Assembly: GCA_947374315.1 (NCBI GenBank)
Contig: CANCBK010000094.1
Coordinates: forward strand, 1-5,761
DNA length: 5,761 bases
DNA from: Burkholderiaceae bacterium
Lineage (GTDB): Bacteria; Pseudomonadota; Gammaproteobacteria; Burkholderiales; Burkholderiaceae
Direction of reading: 5' to 3'
Positions 1 through 5,761 of this stretch are shown in pieces. The notes below the pieces were generated by a model that was given only the letters and a program-made list of their open reading frames with translations, made no database searches and was not told the DNA's origin. Each line of letters starts with the position of its first letter. Position 1 is the first letter of the stretch. A program made the translations under genes and the position numbers.

Positions 1-2
1 AG

Positions 3-404
3 TTACCGCCAACTTATATCAACGGTTTTATGCTGGCCAGCCTCAATATAGAAAGTAGCCATCTTTTTCTGGCCATCATATGTAGACTCGACGGAGTACC
101 TGCCAGGCTTTAAATCAAGCAAAATTAATGGTCCATCTACTTGATGCGCTACCACCTCATAACCCTTGCTATCCATCACCACCAAGAACACATCAGATAC
201 CCATTCTGATTTGCTTCCACTTGCATGTGAAAATTCCATTAAGAGCGGCCAATTTTTGGCCTCAATTTTCATCGATTCAGATTCGTCCAAACCAATGCCC
301 CCTTCAATAAATCGAACATCGCTGATCGACTGACATACCGGCAATTGAGCCATTGATACCAATGGCATCACCAAAGTAAAAAATACAAAAAGATATTTTT
401 TCAT
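3..404 (-). CDS. exported carboxypeptidase-regulatory-like domain protein
   Basis: A 133-residue exported protein of unknown specific function. Residues 1-19 form a Sec signal peptide: Lys2 and Lys3, a hydrophobic run (YLFVFFTLVMPLV), and a probable cut after SMA, before QLPVC. The mature part, about residues 35-131, reads as one beta-sandwich: GGIGLDE near the start, a VFLVVMDSKG strand, then LDLKPGRYSVESTYDGQKK and a final VDISW. The pattern 'L-x-PGRY-V-x-x-x-Y-x-G' is typical of carboxypeptidase-regulatory-like (transthyretin-like) domains in small Burkholderiales periplasmic proteins. The frame is open 12 codons further upstream, but I chose the ATG at 402-404 because the signal peptide starts there and a GAGAGGG ribosome site lies at 414-420. 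The gene stands alone in the window, divergent from the gene at 658. Fold assignment is by pattern only; the role is unknown. Confidence 0.8.
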   Translation of the reverse strand: MKKYLFVFFTLVMPLVSMAQLPVCQSISDVRFIEGGIGLDESESMKIEAKNWPLLMEFSHASGSKSEWVSDVFLVVMDSKGYEVVAHQVDGPLILLDLKPGRYSVESTYDGQKKMATFYIEAGQHKTVDISWR

Positions 405-473
405 GTTGGTCGACCCTCTCTGATTGATTGAATTACCCAAAAAAAAATCCCTACGATCTAATTAAGCATGTGC

Positions 474-501
474 ATTTTTTAATTATTTTGACGCTTGTCA
501 A
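474..501 (-). promoter_or_regulatory. candidate sigma-70 promoter for the minus-strand exported protein
   Basis: On the minus strand a perfect -35 hexamer, TTGACA, lies at 496-501. It is followed after 16 bases by AAAAAT at 474-479, a 4/6 match to the -10 consensus. This would place the transcript start near 467, with a leader of about 60 bases before the ATG at 404. The -10 is weak, so the call rests mainly on the -35 and its position. It overlaps the opposing plus-strand candidate, so the two may compete. Confidence 0.3.
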
Positions 502-516
502 TTAATCGCCTGTATT
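488..516 (+). promoter_or_regulatory. candidate sigma-70 promoter for the 658-1274 unit
   Basis: TTGACG at 488-493 (5/6 to -35), a 17-base spacer, then TGTATT at 511-516 (4/6 to -10). The start would fall near 523, giving a fairly long leader of about 135 bases before the ATG at 658. No good promoter was seen closer to the gene. The -35 is one arm of the inverted repeat TTGAC-N4-GTCAA (488-501), whose other arm is the -35 of the divergent minus-strand promoter. Confidence 0.35.
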
Positions 517-657
517 TAATTTTTGATACTTGTCTCTCTCAGAAAAAAAGCGCTAACTATGCATGTGTTCTTCATTTCATTAAAGACACGGGTAGCGACT
601 TAGATAAATCACTCAAGCCCTATCTTTTAAAGAACGAGTAATCTAAAAGGAGTTGCG

Positions 658-1047
658 ATGAGAAATAAGTTATTAATGACAGCGGCGGTCATCTGCTCAG
701 CGGTATCCACTCAGGTCATTGCTGAAGAGAAGATTCAAGTTCCTAGCACGCAGGAGGTCATCACTACGTGTAAAACCCCATCAAGCCCTGAGGCGAGAAG
801 TTATTGCATCGGATATGTGACGGCGATTTACGACACTTATCTAGTGACACGTCATCCTCGATCAGCAAAACCGTTTATTTGTGTTAAGCAACCCGCACCC
901 ACTCGGGATCAGGTGATTTCAGAACTTGTCAGTTGGTCTGACAAAAATCCGGAATATGCCACAGGGCCTGCATCTACAAATGTGTTGCGCTTCTTTTCTG
1001 AGCGTTTTCCTTGCGGAAAAGCAACTACAAATAGGGAGAAATCATGA
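658..1047 (+). CDS. secreted Rap1a/Tai-family immunity-like protein
   Basis: A 129-residue exported protein resembling the Rap1a/Tai family, whose known members are periplasmic immunity proteins that neutralise type VI secretion peptidoglycan-degrading effectors. Residues 1-22 form a signal peptide, with a likely cut after QVIA before EEK. The mature protein has four cysteines (C38, C50, C75, C119), suited to two disulfides. It carries the family pattern in order: SYCIGYVTAIYD (48-59), FICV (73-76), RDQVISELVSWSDKNPEY (83-100), a helix with NVLRFFSERFPC (108-119). Start: ATG with AGGAG at 648-652, five bases upstream. The stop overlaps the start of the following lipoprotein gene (ATGA), implying translational coupling. 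No effector or secretion genes are visible here, and many environmental proteobacteria carry stand-alone proteins with this domain, so the family call is reasonable but an immunity role is not shown. Confidence 0.75.
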   Translation: MRNKLLMTAAVICSAVSTQVIAEEKIQVPSTQEVITTCKTPSSPEARSYCIGYVTAIYDTYLVTRHPRSAKPFICVKQPAPTRDQVISELVSWSDKNPEYATGPASTNVLRFFSERFPCGKATTNREKS

Positions 1048-1274
1048 ACAATAAAATACTAGTGGCGGCGATAGTCACACTCGGAATAACAACCGCTTGC
1101 TCAAATATGAGTAATACCCAGCAAAGGGCTCTATCTGGTGGAGCGATAGGCGCGGCGGCAGGTACAGCTGGAGCCCTCATTTTTAACGGCAATCCAGTTT
1201 GGGGAGCCGTTGGTGGCGCAGCGGTAGGAACGGCTGCTGGTTTAATCTACGACAATTCTCAGAAGAAGAAATAG
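1044..1274 (+). CDS. glycine-zipper lipoprotein
   Basis: A 76-residue small lipoprotein. The N-terminus is MNNK, then a hydrophobic stretch and a lipobox-like TTAC with the acceptor at Cys19; Ser20-Asn21 follow, with no Asp at +2, which is consistent with outer-membrane sorting. Residues about 31-68 are two glycine-zipper blocks, SGGAIGAAAGTAGALI and WGAVGGAAVGTAAGLIYD, in which Gly and Ala recur every four residues. This resembles the Gly-zipper/YMGG-like families, short helical hairpins that pack in or on membranes. The tail is NSQKKK. Start: ATG at 1044-1046, overlapping the upstream stop by ATGA, with AGGGAG at 1033-1038. Being coupled to the Rap1a/Tai-like gene, both products would be exported and made together. 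Biochemical role unknown. Confidence 0.8.
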   Translation: MNNKILVAAIVTLGITTACSNMSNTQQRALSGGAIGAAAGTAGALIFNGNPVWGAVGGAAVGTAAGLIYDNSQKKK

Positions 1275-1868
1275 TCGCAATTGAATCGCGGCTGGAGGCC
1301 GGAAGCCGTTCCCATCAACCAACGCCAGCTATCGGCAGAGTGGGGATGGCAACTCAGAAGTACTTTGACATTTTATGGGGTCTCCTTTTTTCATGCGCCG
1401 CCTCATTAGCCCACCCTACCCCAAAAAAATAAGGCGTACCTAATGCCTTTCTTTTCTCAGCCTCCTCTTTTGACTGCCTCAATAACCAAGAGCAGAAACT
1501 GGTACGAAACAGTGTCGCTATAACCTCCTTTAAAGAAGCTGAAGTCATTCTAGATGTGGGCTTTGCCCCGAAGACTGCTTCGATAGTCGTGGCCTCATGG
1601 CCGGAAAAGTATCTAGTCAATTTGTAGCGTCCGGGGACGTCGTTGCATATCAATTAGCCAAAGGCACAGTCAATATGAGATCAATTTCCTCAACTTAGCC
1701 TAGCACTGGTCAGCCGATCCTTCCTAAGGGAGGTCTATATTGTTGATTCAGACACCAATCCATTTCATGTCGCTCAACTATTTGACGACAAACGAACGAA
1801 ACTGGGCTCTAGCATAGGAATCCCATCCCCTACATACCCTCATTACCTAGAGATGAGATAGATGACTT
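1275..1868. other. 594-base region without an intact gene
   Basis: No complete gene can be supported here. It holds small hairpins: CGGCT/AGCCG (1289-1308), AAGGC/GCCTT (1431-1449, followed by a T-rich TTCTTTTCT, at most a weak terminator), CGAAG-ACTG-CTTCG (1569-1582) and GGCC-TCAT-GGCC (1591-1602). A strong ribosome-site-like AAGGGAGG lies at 1726-1733 with no good gene after it. One plus-strand frame contains protein-like stretches interrupted by stops and is described separately as a possible pseudogene. There is no clear intrinsic terminator directly after the lipoprotein gene, and none is obvious after the minus-strand pseudouridine synthase gene that ends at 1869. Confidence 0.6.
1346..1861 (+). 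pseudogene. possible decayed secreted-protein gene
   Basis: From an ATG at 1346 the frame reads MATQKYFDILWGLLFSC, then AASLAHPTPKK: a good Sec signal peptide with a likely cut after SLA. It stops at TAA 1430-1432, right after an A7 run. The same frame then stays open for 64 codons (1433-1624), with protein-like text such as NSVAITSFKEAEVILDVGFA and SIVVASWPEKYLVNL, before TAG at 1625. Further stops at 1655 and 1676 follow, and the frame reopens from 1679 to 1858 (REVYIVDSDTNPFHVAQLFD and onward). Between 1588 and 1695 the +2-shifted frame reads SSQFVASGDVVAYQLAKGTV, as if a frameshift lay near 1610-1625. No family is recognised and the ribosome site is poor. It may be a remnant of one secreted protein gene, or only chance open frames; a 99-codon open frame also lies opposite it. 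Confidence 0.25.
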
Positions 1869-2810
1869 TCAAAAGCACAATTCTTTCTGAGTCATAAAGG
1901 ATCTATCCTCCCCCGTTATCGGATCTTTGAAATGAATTTCTTTGGCCAAGAGTTGCAACGGCTTTGAAAAATCCAGATCATATTCTTGATAGGGGGTCAG
2001 AATCGGGTAGATCTGATCATGCTTCATGGGTATACCCAGAGCATTGAGATGACAGCGCAACTGATGTTTCTTGCCACTCCCTGGAGTGAGACGATATTTA
2101 GCCCATTGACCCATTACTTCAATGAGTTCAATCAAGGTGTCTGCGTTCGATGCGCCCTCCACTTCCCGCATCTGCAAGAAGTGCTCAGACTCCTGCAATC
2201 TGCTTTGATAGGTCATTGGCAATCTTTTGCTGAGATTTTCTGAATGGGGTGCAATAGCCTCATAGACTTTTTTTACTGCCCGATCTCTAAAGAGGTTCTG
2301 ATAGTGAGCCCTTTCCTGAGGCTGCACTGAAAATACGACGATCCCCGCAGTATCGCGATCAATGCGATGAATGGGGCTTAGAGTCTGTATCGCTGTTTTT
2401 TTCTTTAGTCGATTCAGTAGCGTTTGATGCAAGTACAGCCCACTGGGCGTCACCGGCAAAAAATGGGGTTTATCTGCAACCAGAATATGCTGATCCTGAA
2501 ATAAGATGCATTCCTCAAAAGGTATCTCAGGCTCTCGAGCCAAACGCCTGAAATAGATTAAATGGGTATTGGGTAAATAGGCGTCCGTTGCGGAAACTGA
2601 CGCGCCGTGTGGGGTCATTACCAGACCCTCACCAAAACGCGCAGACCATTCGCTGGCTTCGATATGAGGAAAGTGGGTTACAAAGAAATCCAACAAACTT
2701 GAATAAGTTTGACTGGCAGGCAAATACACCCGCGATGAAGAGACCCCTTCAGAATTGACTTTCATTGAACCTATATTGATAACTGACCTTTGAATAGCTT
2801 GATTATCCAT
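1869..2810 (-). CDS. RluA-family pseudouridine synthase
   Basis: A 313-residue RNA pseudouridine synthase that converts uridine to pseudouridine in rRNA or tRNA; the exact target cannot be read from the sequence. Residues about 38-88 form a degenerate S4-like RNA-binding region (LLDFFVTHFPHI ... YFRR). The catalytic domain runs from about 100 to 300. It opens with ILFQDQHILVADKPHFLPV, carries the signature HRIDRDTAG with catalytic Asp151, and later has GKKHQLRCHLNALGIPM, the family's 'HQ-R-H' motif. The gene is monocistronic in the window and divergent from the permease gene. The ATG at 2810 has GAGGGAGA at 2821-2828, ten bases away. A second ATG at 2763-2765 (MKVNSEGV) is also possible, because family-like sequence begins only at about residue 22 and promoter-like elements lie very close to the first start. 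The subfamily is not resolved, so no symbol is given. Confidence 0.92.
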   Translation of the reverse strand: MDNQAIQRSVINIGSMKVNSEGVSSSRVYLPASQTYSSLLDFFVTHFPHIEASEWSARFGEGLVMTPHGASVSATDAYLPNTHLIYFRRLAREPEIPFEECILFQDQHILVADKPHFLPVTPSGLYLHQTLLNRLKKKTAIQTLSPIHRIDRDTAGIVVFSVQPQERAHYQNLFRDRAVKKVYEAIAPHSENLSKRLPMTYQSRLQESEHFLQMREVEGASNADTLIELIEVMGQWAKYRLTPGSGKKHQLRCHLNALGIPMKHDQIYPILTPYQEYDLDFSKPLQLLAKEIHFKDPITGEDRSFMTQKELCF

Positions 2811-2838
2811 CCCTTAAAGATCTCCCTCAATATAGCGG

Positions 2839-2867
2839 ATGTCAATCCAGAAAATCCCCTCTAAAAT
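2839..2867 (+). promoter_or_regulatory. candidate sigma-70 promoter for the permease unit
   Basis: ATGTCA at 2839-2844 (4/6 to -35), a 17-base spacer, then TAAAAT at 2862-2867 (5/6 to -10). The start would be near 2874, giving a leader of about 30 bases to the ATG at 2904. The -35 lies within the imperfect palindrome GGATGTCAATCC (2837-2848). Its other strand contains a perfect TTGACA (2840-2845) that could serve the divergent pseudouridine synthase gene, although no good -10 sits at the right distance for it. Confidence 0.4.
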
Positions 2868-2903
2868 AGTCGCATACACTTTTAAAGAATAATAAGAACT
2901 TCC

Positions 2904-3677
2904 ATGTTTGAACTCTCGGTTTTTGACCTTAGTCTCTTAGTTTCCTGCGCACTCATGGCTGGTCTGGTCGATTCCATTATTGGGGGCGGTGGGATGATTC
3001 AGGTTCCGGCCCTGTTTGCCGCTTTACCCGGCTTTCCTCCGGCCACCCTACTCTCGGTAAATAAATTAGCCTCTGTCGTTGGGACTATTGGCGCAGCCAT
3101 TCAATACACTCGGGCCAATAAGAGCCCTTGGGGGCTGGTAATTATTTCCTCTGTAGCCGCTTTCATTGCTTCTGTCATTGGCGCTTATTTAGTAACGCAA
3201 CTACCAACCCAATGGCTCCGGGGTGCCTTGCCGTTTTTGTTATTGGCACTACTAATCTTCAACATCAAGTCGACGGCTGGTCTGGTTCATGCTCCAAAAC
3301 ATCAGCACCATAAGCAAAAAGCAATCGCTTCTGCTGGCGCAGGAGTCATTGGTTTTTATGATGGATTTCTGGGGCCTGGTGCCGGTGCTTTTTATAAGCT
3401 CTTCTATACAAGAGTCTTAGGCTTTGATTTCTTACGCTCTGCAGCGCCAGCTAAGTTTCTCAATATCGCCTCGAACTTGGGAGCGCTTTGCGTCTTTCTG
3501 TATCTGGGCTACTTTGACTGGAAGCTCGGTATTTTGATGGCCGCTGCCAACCTTGTTGGAGGTCAAATCGGTACTAGCATTGCCATTAAGCACGGGAATG
3601 CTTTCATTCGAAAAGGCTTCTTTATTCTAGTCACCATCCTCATTATCAAAACCTTTTACGATGCTTTTCTAAAGTAA
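2904..3677 (+). CDS. TSUP (TauE/SafE) family permease, YfcA-like
   Basis: A 257-residue inner-membrane protein of the TauE/SafE (TSUP) family, whose characterised members move sulfite, sulfoacetate and other small, often sulfur-containing anions. The substrate cannot be told here. Two inverted half-repeats each start with a glycine-rich signature: GLVDSIIGGGGMIQVPAL (20-37) and GFYDGFLGPGAGAFY (150-164). These closely resemble E. coli YfcA (recalled: GFIDSIAGGGG and GFYDGFFGPGAGSFY). Other YfcA-like pieces are LSVNKLASVVGTIGAAIQY (50-68) and AKFLNIASNLGAL (183-195). About seven or eight hydrophobic segments are visible, with a His/Lys-rich cytoplasmic loop (KHQHHKQK, 132-139) between the halves. 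Length is normal for YfcA-like proteins. The ATG at 2904 has only a weak purine-rich site (AATAAGAA) upstream. The next gene follows after 19 bases and is probably co-transcribed. Confidence 0.92.
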   Translation: MFELSVFDLSLLVSCALMAGLVDSIIGGGGMIQVPALFAALPGFPPATLLSVNKLASVVGTIGAAIQYTRANKSPWGLVIISSVAAFIASVIGAYLVTQLPTQWLRGALPFLLLALLIFNIKSTAGLVHAPKHQHHKQKAIASAGAGVIGFYDGFLGPGAGAFYKLFYTRVLGFDFLRSAAPAKFLNIASNLGALCVFLYLGYFDWKLGILMAAANLVGGQIGTSIAIKHGNAFIRKGFFILVTILIIKTFYDAFLK

Positions 3678-3696
3678 CTTACCAAGGGCTATTCAA

Positions 3697-3933
3697 ATGA
3701 GTATCTTGCTTTTCTTATTTGCGCCGGGCTTATTAACCATATACTTTCTGATCCACATGCAGATCTGCCTATCTAGAGTGAGATATCTAGTAGATACCTA
3801 CGGCATGAGTCGCAAGAAACTCCGTAAGCTCAAGTGCAAAGAAGTGAAAGCATTAAGACAATCTATTGATGCCCTTAGACATGCAAATGATGCTTTCGGC
3901 TTAGAGGCGCTGGTCAGACTCTATCGAGCCTGA
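3697..3933 (+). CDS. small membrane-anchored basic protein, unknown function
   Basis: A 78-residue protein I do not recognise. Residues 2-24 form one transmembrane segment (SILLFLFAPGLLTIYFLIHM and on), with almost no charge before it. A strongly basic, probably cytoplasmic domain follows: SRKKLRKLKCKEVKALRQ (38-55), then a helical stretch ending in ALVRLYRA. By the positive-inside rule the C-terminal part should be inside. The ATG at 3697 has AAGGG at 3684-3688, eight bases upstream, a better ribosome site than that of the permease before it. It begins 19 bases after the permease stop on the same strand, so the two are likely an operon and the product might assist the permease, but nothing else links them. 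The last codons lie within a hairpin that forms part of the terminator. Confidence 0.7.
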   Translation: MSILLFLFAPGLLTIYFLIHMQICLSRVRYLVDTYGMSRKKLRKLKCKEVKALRQSIDALRHANDAFGLEALVRLYRA

Positions 3934-3960
3934 CCATTAAATCTACCAGCCTATTTTTTT
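3909..3960 (+). terminator. probable intrinsic terminator of the permease unit
   Basis: GCTGGT (3909-3914) can pair with ACCAGC (3945-3950), followed by CTA and then seven T (3954-3960). An alternative 7-bp perfect stem, TGGTCAG (3911-3917) with CTGACCA (3930-3936) and a 12-base loop, uses some of the same bases, so the two cannot form fully together. The signal overlaps the end of the 78-residue gene, and its T-run is also the final AAA codons of tex on the other strand. In the minus direction no T-run follows the hairpins, so it would serve mainly the plus-strand unit. Confidence 0.45.
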
Positions 3961-5761
3961 AACTTCCCAAATGCTGCTGCCATCGCACTATTGATGGGTG
4001 GCGCGCTTCGTCGATCTTCCTGAGGCCTTCTGGTCTCTTGAGATTTTGGTGTATTTGGTCTATTTGGTGTTCTTTGCTCTGGGTTTGCGCCAGGAGTAGT
4101 TTTTGGCGCTTCATCCGTAAGGCGCATGGTAAGCGCAATCCGCTTACGCTTTTCATCAACCTCCAACACTTTAACTTTGACGACCTGGCCTGCCTTAACA
4201 ACTGTATGCGGATCCTTAACAAAGGTGTTCGCCAATGCGGAGATATGCACGAGACCATCCTGATGAACGCCAATATCTACAAAGGCGCCAAAGGCTGCGA
4301 CGTTGGTAACAACCCCCTCTAGAATCATGTCGGCCTTAAGGTCGCTAATTTTTTCTACGCCATCTTTAAAGGTTGCCGTAGTAAATTCTGGCCGTGGATC
4401 ACGCCCTGGCTTTTCTAATTCCTTGATGATGTCAGTCACTGTAGGTAAGCCAAATTTCTCATCCGCATACTTTTCAGGATTGAGCGCCTTGAGTATTCCC
4501 GCATCTCCGATGACTTCCTTTACGCTCTTCTTAATGTCCCTCAGAATCTTCTCAACCAAAGGATAAGACTCTGGATGGACTGCTGAGGCGTCTAATGGAT
4601 CAGAGCCATTCATAATGCGCAAGAATCCTGCGGCCTGTTCAAATGTCTTATCACCCAAGCGTGGCACGCTCAGTAAATCCGCCCTAGCCTGAAAGGCGCC
4701 ATTACTATCGCGATAGGCAACAATGCCCTCCGCAACCGCACTAGAGAGTCCAGAAACCCTAGCGAGTAAAGGGGCTGAGGCGGTATTCACATCCACACCA
4801 ACCGCATTCACGCAATCCTCCACTACTGCCACTAGCGACTTAGCCAATTGAGTCTGCATGACATCGTGCTGGTACTGACCCACCCCAATAGACTTCGGAT
4901 CAATCTTCACTAATTCCGCCAAAGGATCTTGCAATCGACGAGCAATCGATACTGCGCCACGTAATGAGACATCCATACCCGGCAACTCTTTAGAGGCGTA
5001 CTCAGATGCGGAGTACACCGATGCACCTGCTTCGGAGACCACAATCTTGGTGAGATTGAGTTCTGGCTTGGCTTTAATTAAATCCTGCGCCAACTTATCT
5101 GTCTCGCGGGATGCCGTACCGTTACCAATCGAGATCAATGTCGCCTGATGTTTTGCCGCTAACTTAGCCAGCGTATGCAATGAACCATCCCAATCATTTT
5201 TAGGTTGATGGGGGTAGATCACATCGGTATCAACCACCTTACCCGTGGCATCTACAACAGCTACCTTAACACCCGTTCTCATGCCAGGATCCAAGCCGAT
5301 AGTTACCTTTGGCCCGGCAGGCGCAGCCAAGAGCAAAGCTTTGAGATTAAGTGCAAAAACATTGATCGCCTCGGCGTCAGAGCGCTCACGTAATGCACTC
5401 ATCAGCTCGGACTCTAAATGCATAGAGCACTTAATACGCCAAGTCCAGCGCACTGTTTCTGAAAGCCACTGATCAGCAGGGCGACCTTCATTTTTAATCT
5501 TGAACTGATTGGCGATCCGCGATTCGCATGGATTGTGTGGGGCATCCCATTTAGGCTTTTCCTCTTCAGTATCGAGGCGCAAATTGACCATCAACATTTG
5601 CTCGCGACGCCCCCTAAACAAGGCCAAAGCGCGATGTGATGGAATCGCTTTAATAGGCTCCGAGTAATCAAAGTAATCGGCAAACTTTTCACCCTCTTGC
5701 TCTTTGCCGGCAATCACTTTGGACTCCACAACACCATGATCCTGTAAATACACTCTAAGTG
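3951..5761 (-). CDS. tex: Tex, RNA-binding S1-domain protein (N-terminus outside window)
   Basis: The C-terminal part of Tex, a conserved cytoplasmic nucleic-acid-binding protein first described as a regulator of toxin transcription in Bordetella and structurally related to eukaryotic Spt6. About 600 residues are present; full-length Tex is around 770-790, so roughly the first 180 are beyond the window. Numbering from the GTG at 5751-5753, which is an internal Val and not a start: the end of the helical N-terminal region (1-148, with [20 protein letters not shown] and [10 protein letters not shown]); a YqgF/RNase H-like domain (about 150-260, [17 protein letters not shown]); the Tex signature [16 protein letters not shown] (283-298); tandem helix-hairpin-helix repeats (about 315-385, [17 protein letters not shown] and [19 protein letters not shown]); and an S1 domain (about 474-545, [29 protein letters not shown]). 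A Pro/Arg/Gln-rich tail (546-600) ends in [11 protein letters not shown]. It converges on the permease unit with a 17-base gap. Confidence 0.96.
   Translation of the reverse strand, partial: LRVYLQDHGVVESKVIAGKEQEGEKFADYFDYSEPIKAIPSHRALALFRGRREQMLMVNLRLDTEEEKPKWDAPHNPCESRIANQFKIKNEGRPADQWLSETVRWTWRIKCSMHLESELMSALRERSDAEAINVFALNLKALLLAAPAGPKVTIGLDPGMRTGVKVAVVDATGKVVDTDVIYPHQPKNDWDGSLHTLAKLAAKHQATLISIGNGTASRETDKLAQDLIKAKPELNLTKIVVSEAGASVYSASEYASKELPGMDVSLRGAVSIARRLQDPLAELVKIDPKSIGVGQYQHDVMQTQLAKSLVAVVEDCVNAVGVDVNTASAPLLARVSGLSSAVAEGIVAYRDSNGAFQARADLLSVPRLGDKTFEQAAGFLRIMNGSDPLDASAVHPESYPLVEKILRDIKKSVKEVIGDAGILKALNPEKYADEKFGLPTVTDIIKELEKPGRDPRPEFTTATFKDGVEKISDLKADMILEGVVTNVAAFGAFVDIGVHQDGLVHISALANTFVKDPHTVVKAGQVVKVKVLEVDEKRKRIALTMRLTDEAPKTTPGANPEQRTPNRPNTPKSQETRRPQEDRRSAPPINSAMAAAFGKLKK

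Noticed and set aside
1289..1308. CGGCT/AGCCG hairpin soon after the lipoprotein gene
   Set aside because: Only a 5-bp stem with a ten-base loop and no T-run behind it, so not supported as a terminator.
1199..1345. Upstream part of the open frame that leads into the signal-peptide-like segment
   Set aside because: Its first portion overlaps the lipoprotein gene out of frame and has Trp/Arg/Gly-rich text typical of a shadow frame.
1431..1455. AAGGC/GCCTT hairpin with T-rich flank
   Set aside because: The stem is short and the T-run is interrupted by C; it is also more than 150 bases from the nearest gene end.
1354..1653. 99-codon open frame on the minus strand
   Set aside because: No ribosome site precedes its ATG at 1653, no family is recognised, and it lies opposite a plus-strand frame with better protein-like content. 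Treated as chance.
1839..1857. CTCAT/ATGAG inverted repeat just past the end of the pseudouridine synthase gene
   Set aside because: Weak 5-bp stem, and no T-run on the minus strand after it.
1986..2243. 85-codon plus-strand frame opposite the pseudouridine synthase gene
   Set aside because: It is antisense to catalytic-domain coding sequence, with no family likeness or convincing ribosome site.
4038..5472. Several plus-strand open frames of 60-95 codons opposite tex
   Set aside because: All are antisense shadows of a strongly conserved coding sequence and have no recognisable protein features.
5751..5753. GTG as a possible start codon for the Tex frame
   Set aside because: The frame stays open to the window edge, and the sequence here is internal to the helical N-terminal region of Tex; the true start lies outside.

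Overview
The window looks like an ordinary stretch of a betaproteobacterial chromosome, most likely a Burkholderiaceae genome of the Polynucleobacter type. This is an inference from protein style, moderate base composition and gene content (a Tex protein with a basic tail, a YfcA-like TSUP permease, a Rap1a/Tai-like secreted protein, an RluA-family enzyme). No species-level marker is present. I see no transposase, integrase, tRNA, rRNA or CRISPR array.

Layout. (1) 1-404, minus strand: a small exported protein with a carboxypeptidase-regulatory-like fold. (2) 405-657: a divergent intergenic region with back-to-back promoter-like elements built on an inverted repeat, TTGAC-N4-GTCAA. (3) 658-1274, plus strand: a two-gene unit coupled by an ATGA overlap, encoding a secreted Rap1a/Tai-like protein and a glycine-zipper lipoprotein. 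(4) 1275-1868: nearly 600 bases with no intact gene. One reading frame holds protein-like segments broken by stops, starting with a convincing signal peptide, and may be a decayed secreted-protein gene. (5) 1869-2810, minus strand: an RluA-family pseudouridine synthase. (6) 2811-2903: a second compact divergent promoter region. (7) 2904-3933, plus strand: a TSUP/YfcA-like permease followed 19 bases later by a 78-residue membrane-anchored basic protein, ending in a probable intrinsic terminator. (8) 3951-5761, minus strand: the C-terminal three quarters of the RNA-binding protein Tex, converging on the previous unit and running off the window end.

How the genes work together. There is no evidence of one shared pathway. 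Tex (RNA metabolism) and the pseudouridine synthase (RNA modification) are housekeeping functions. The left third is a cluster of small cell-envelope proteins (exported, periplasmic, outer-membrane lipoprotein). The permease and its small partner probably form one transcription unit.

I did not find a convincing new system. The points most worth a second look are the broken frame at 1346-1861, the Rap1a/Tai-like protein that sits beside a lipoprotein with no visible effector, and the unexplained small protein linked to the permease.
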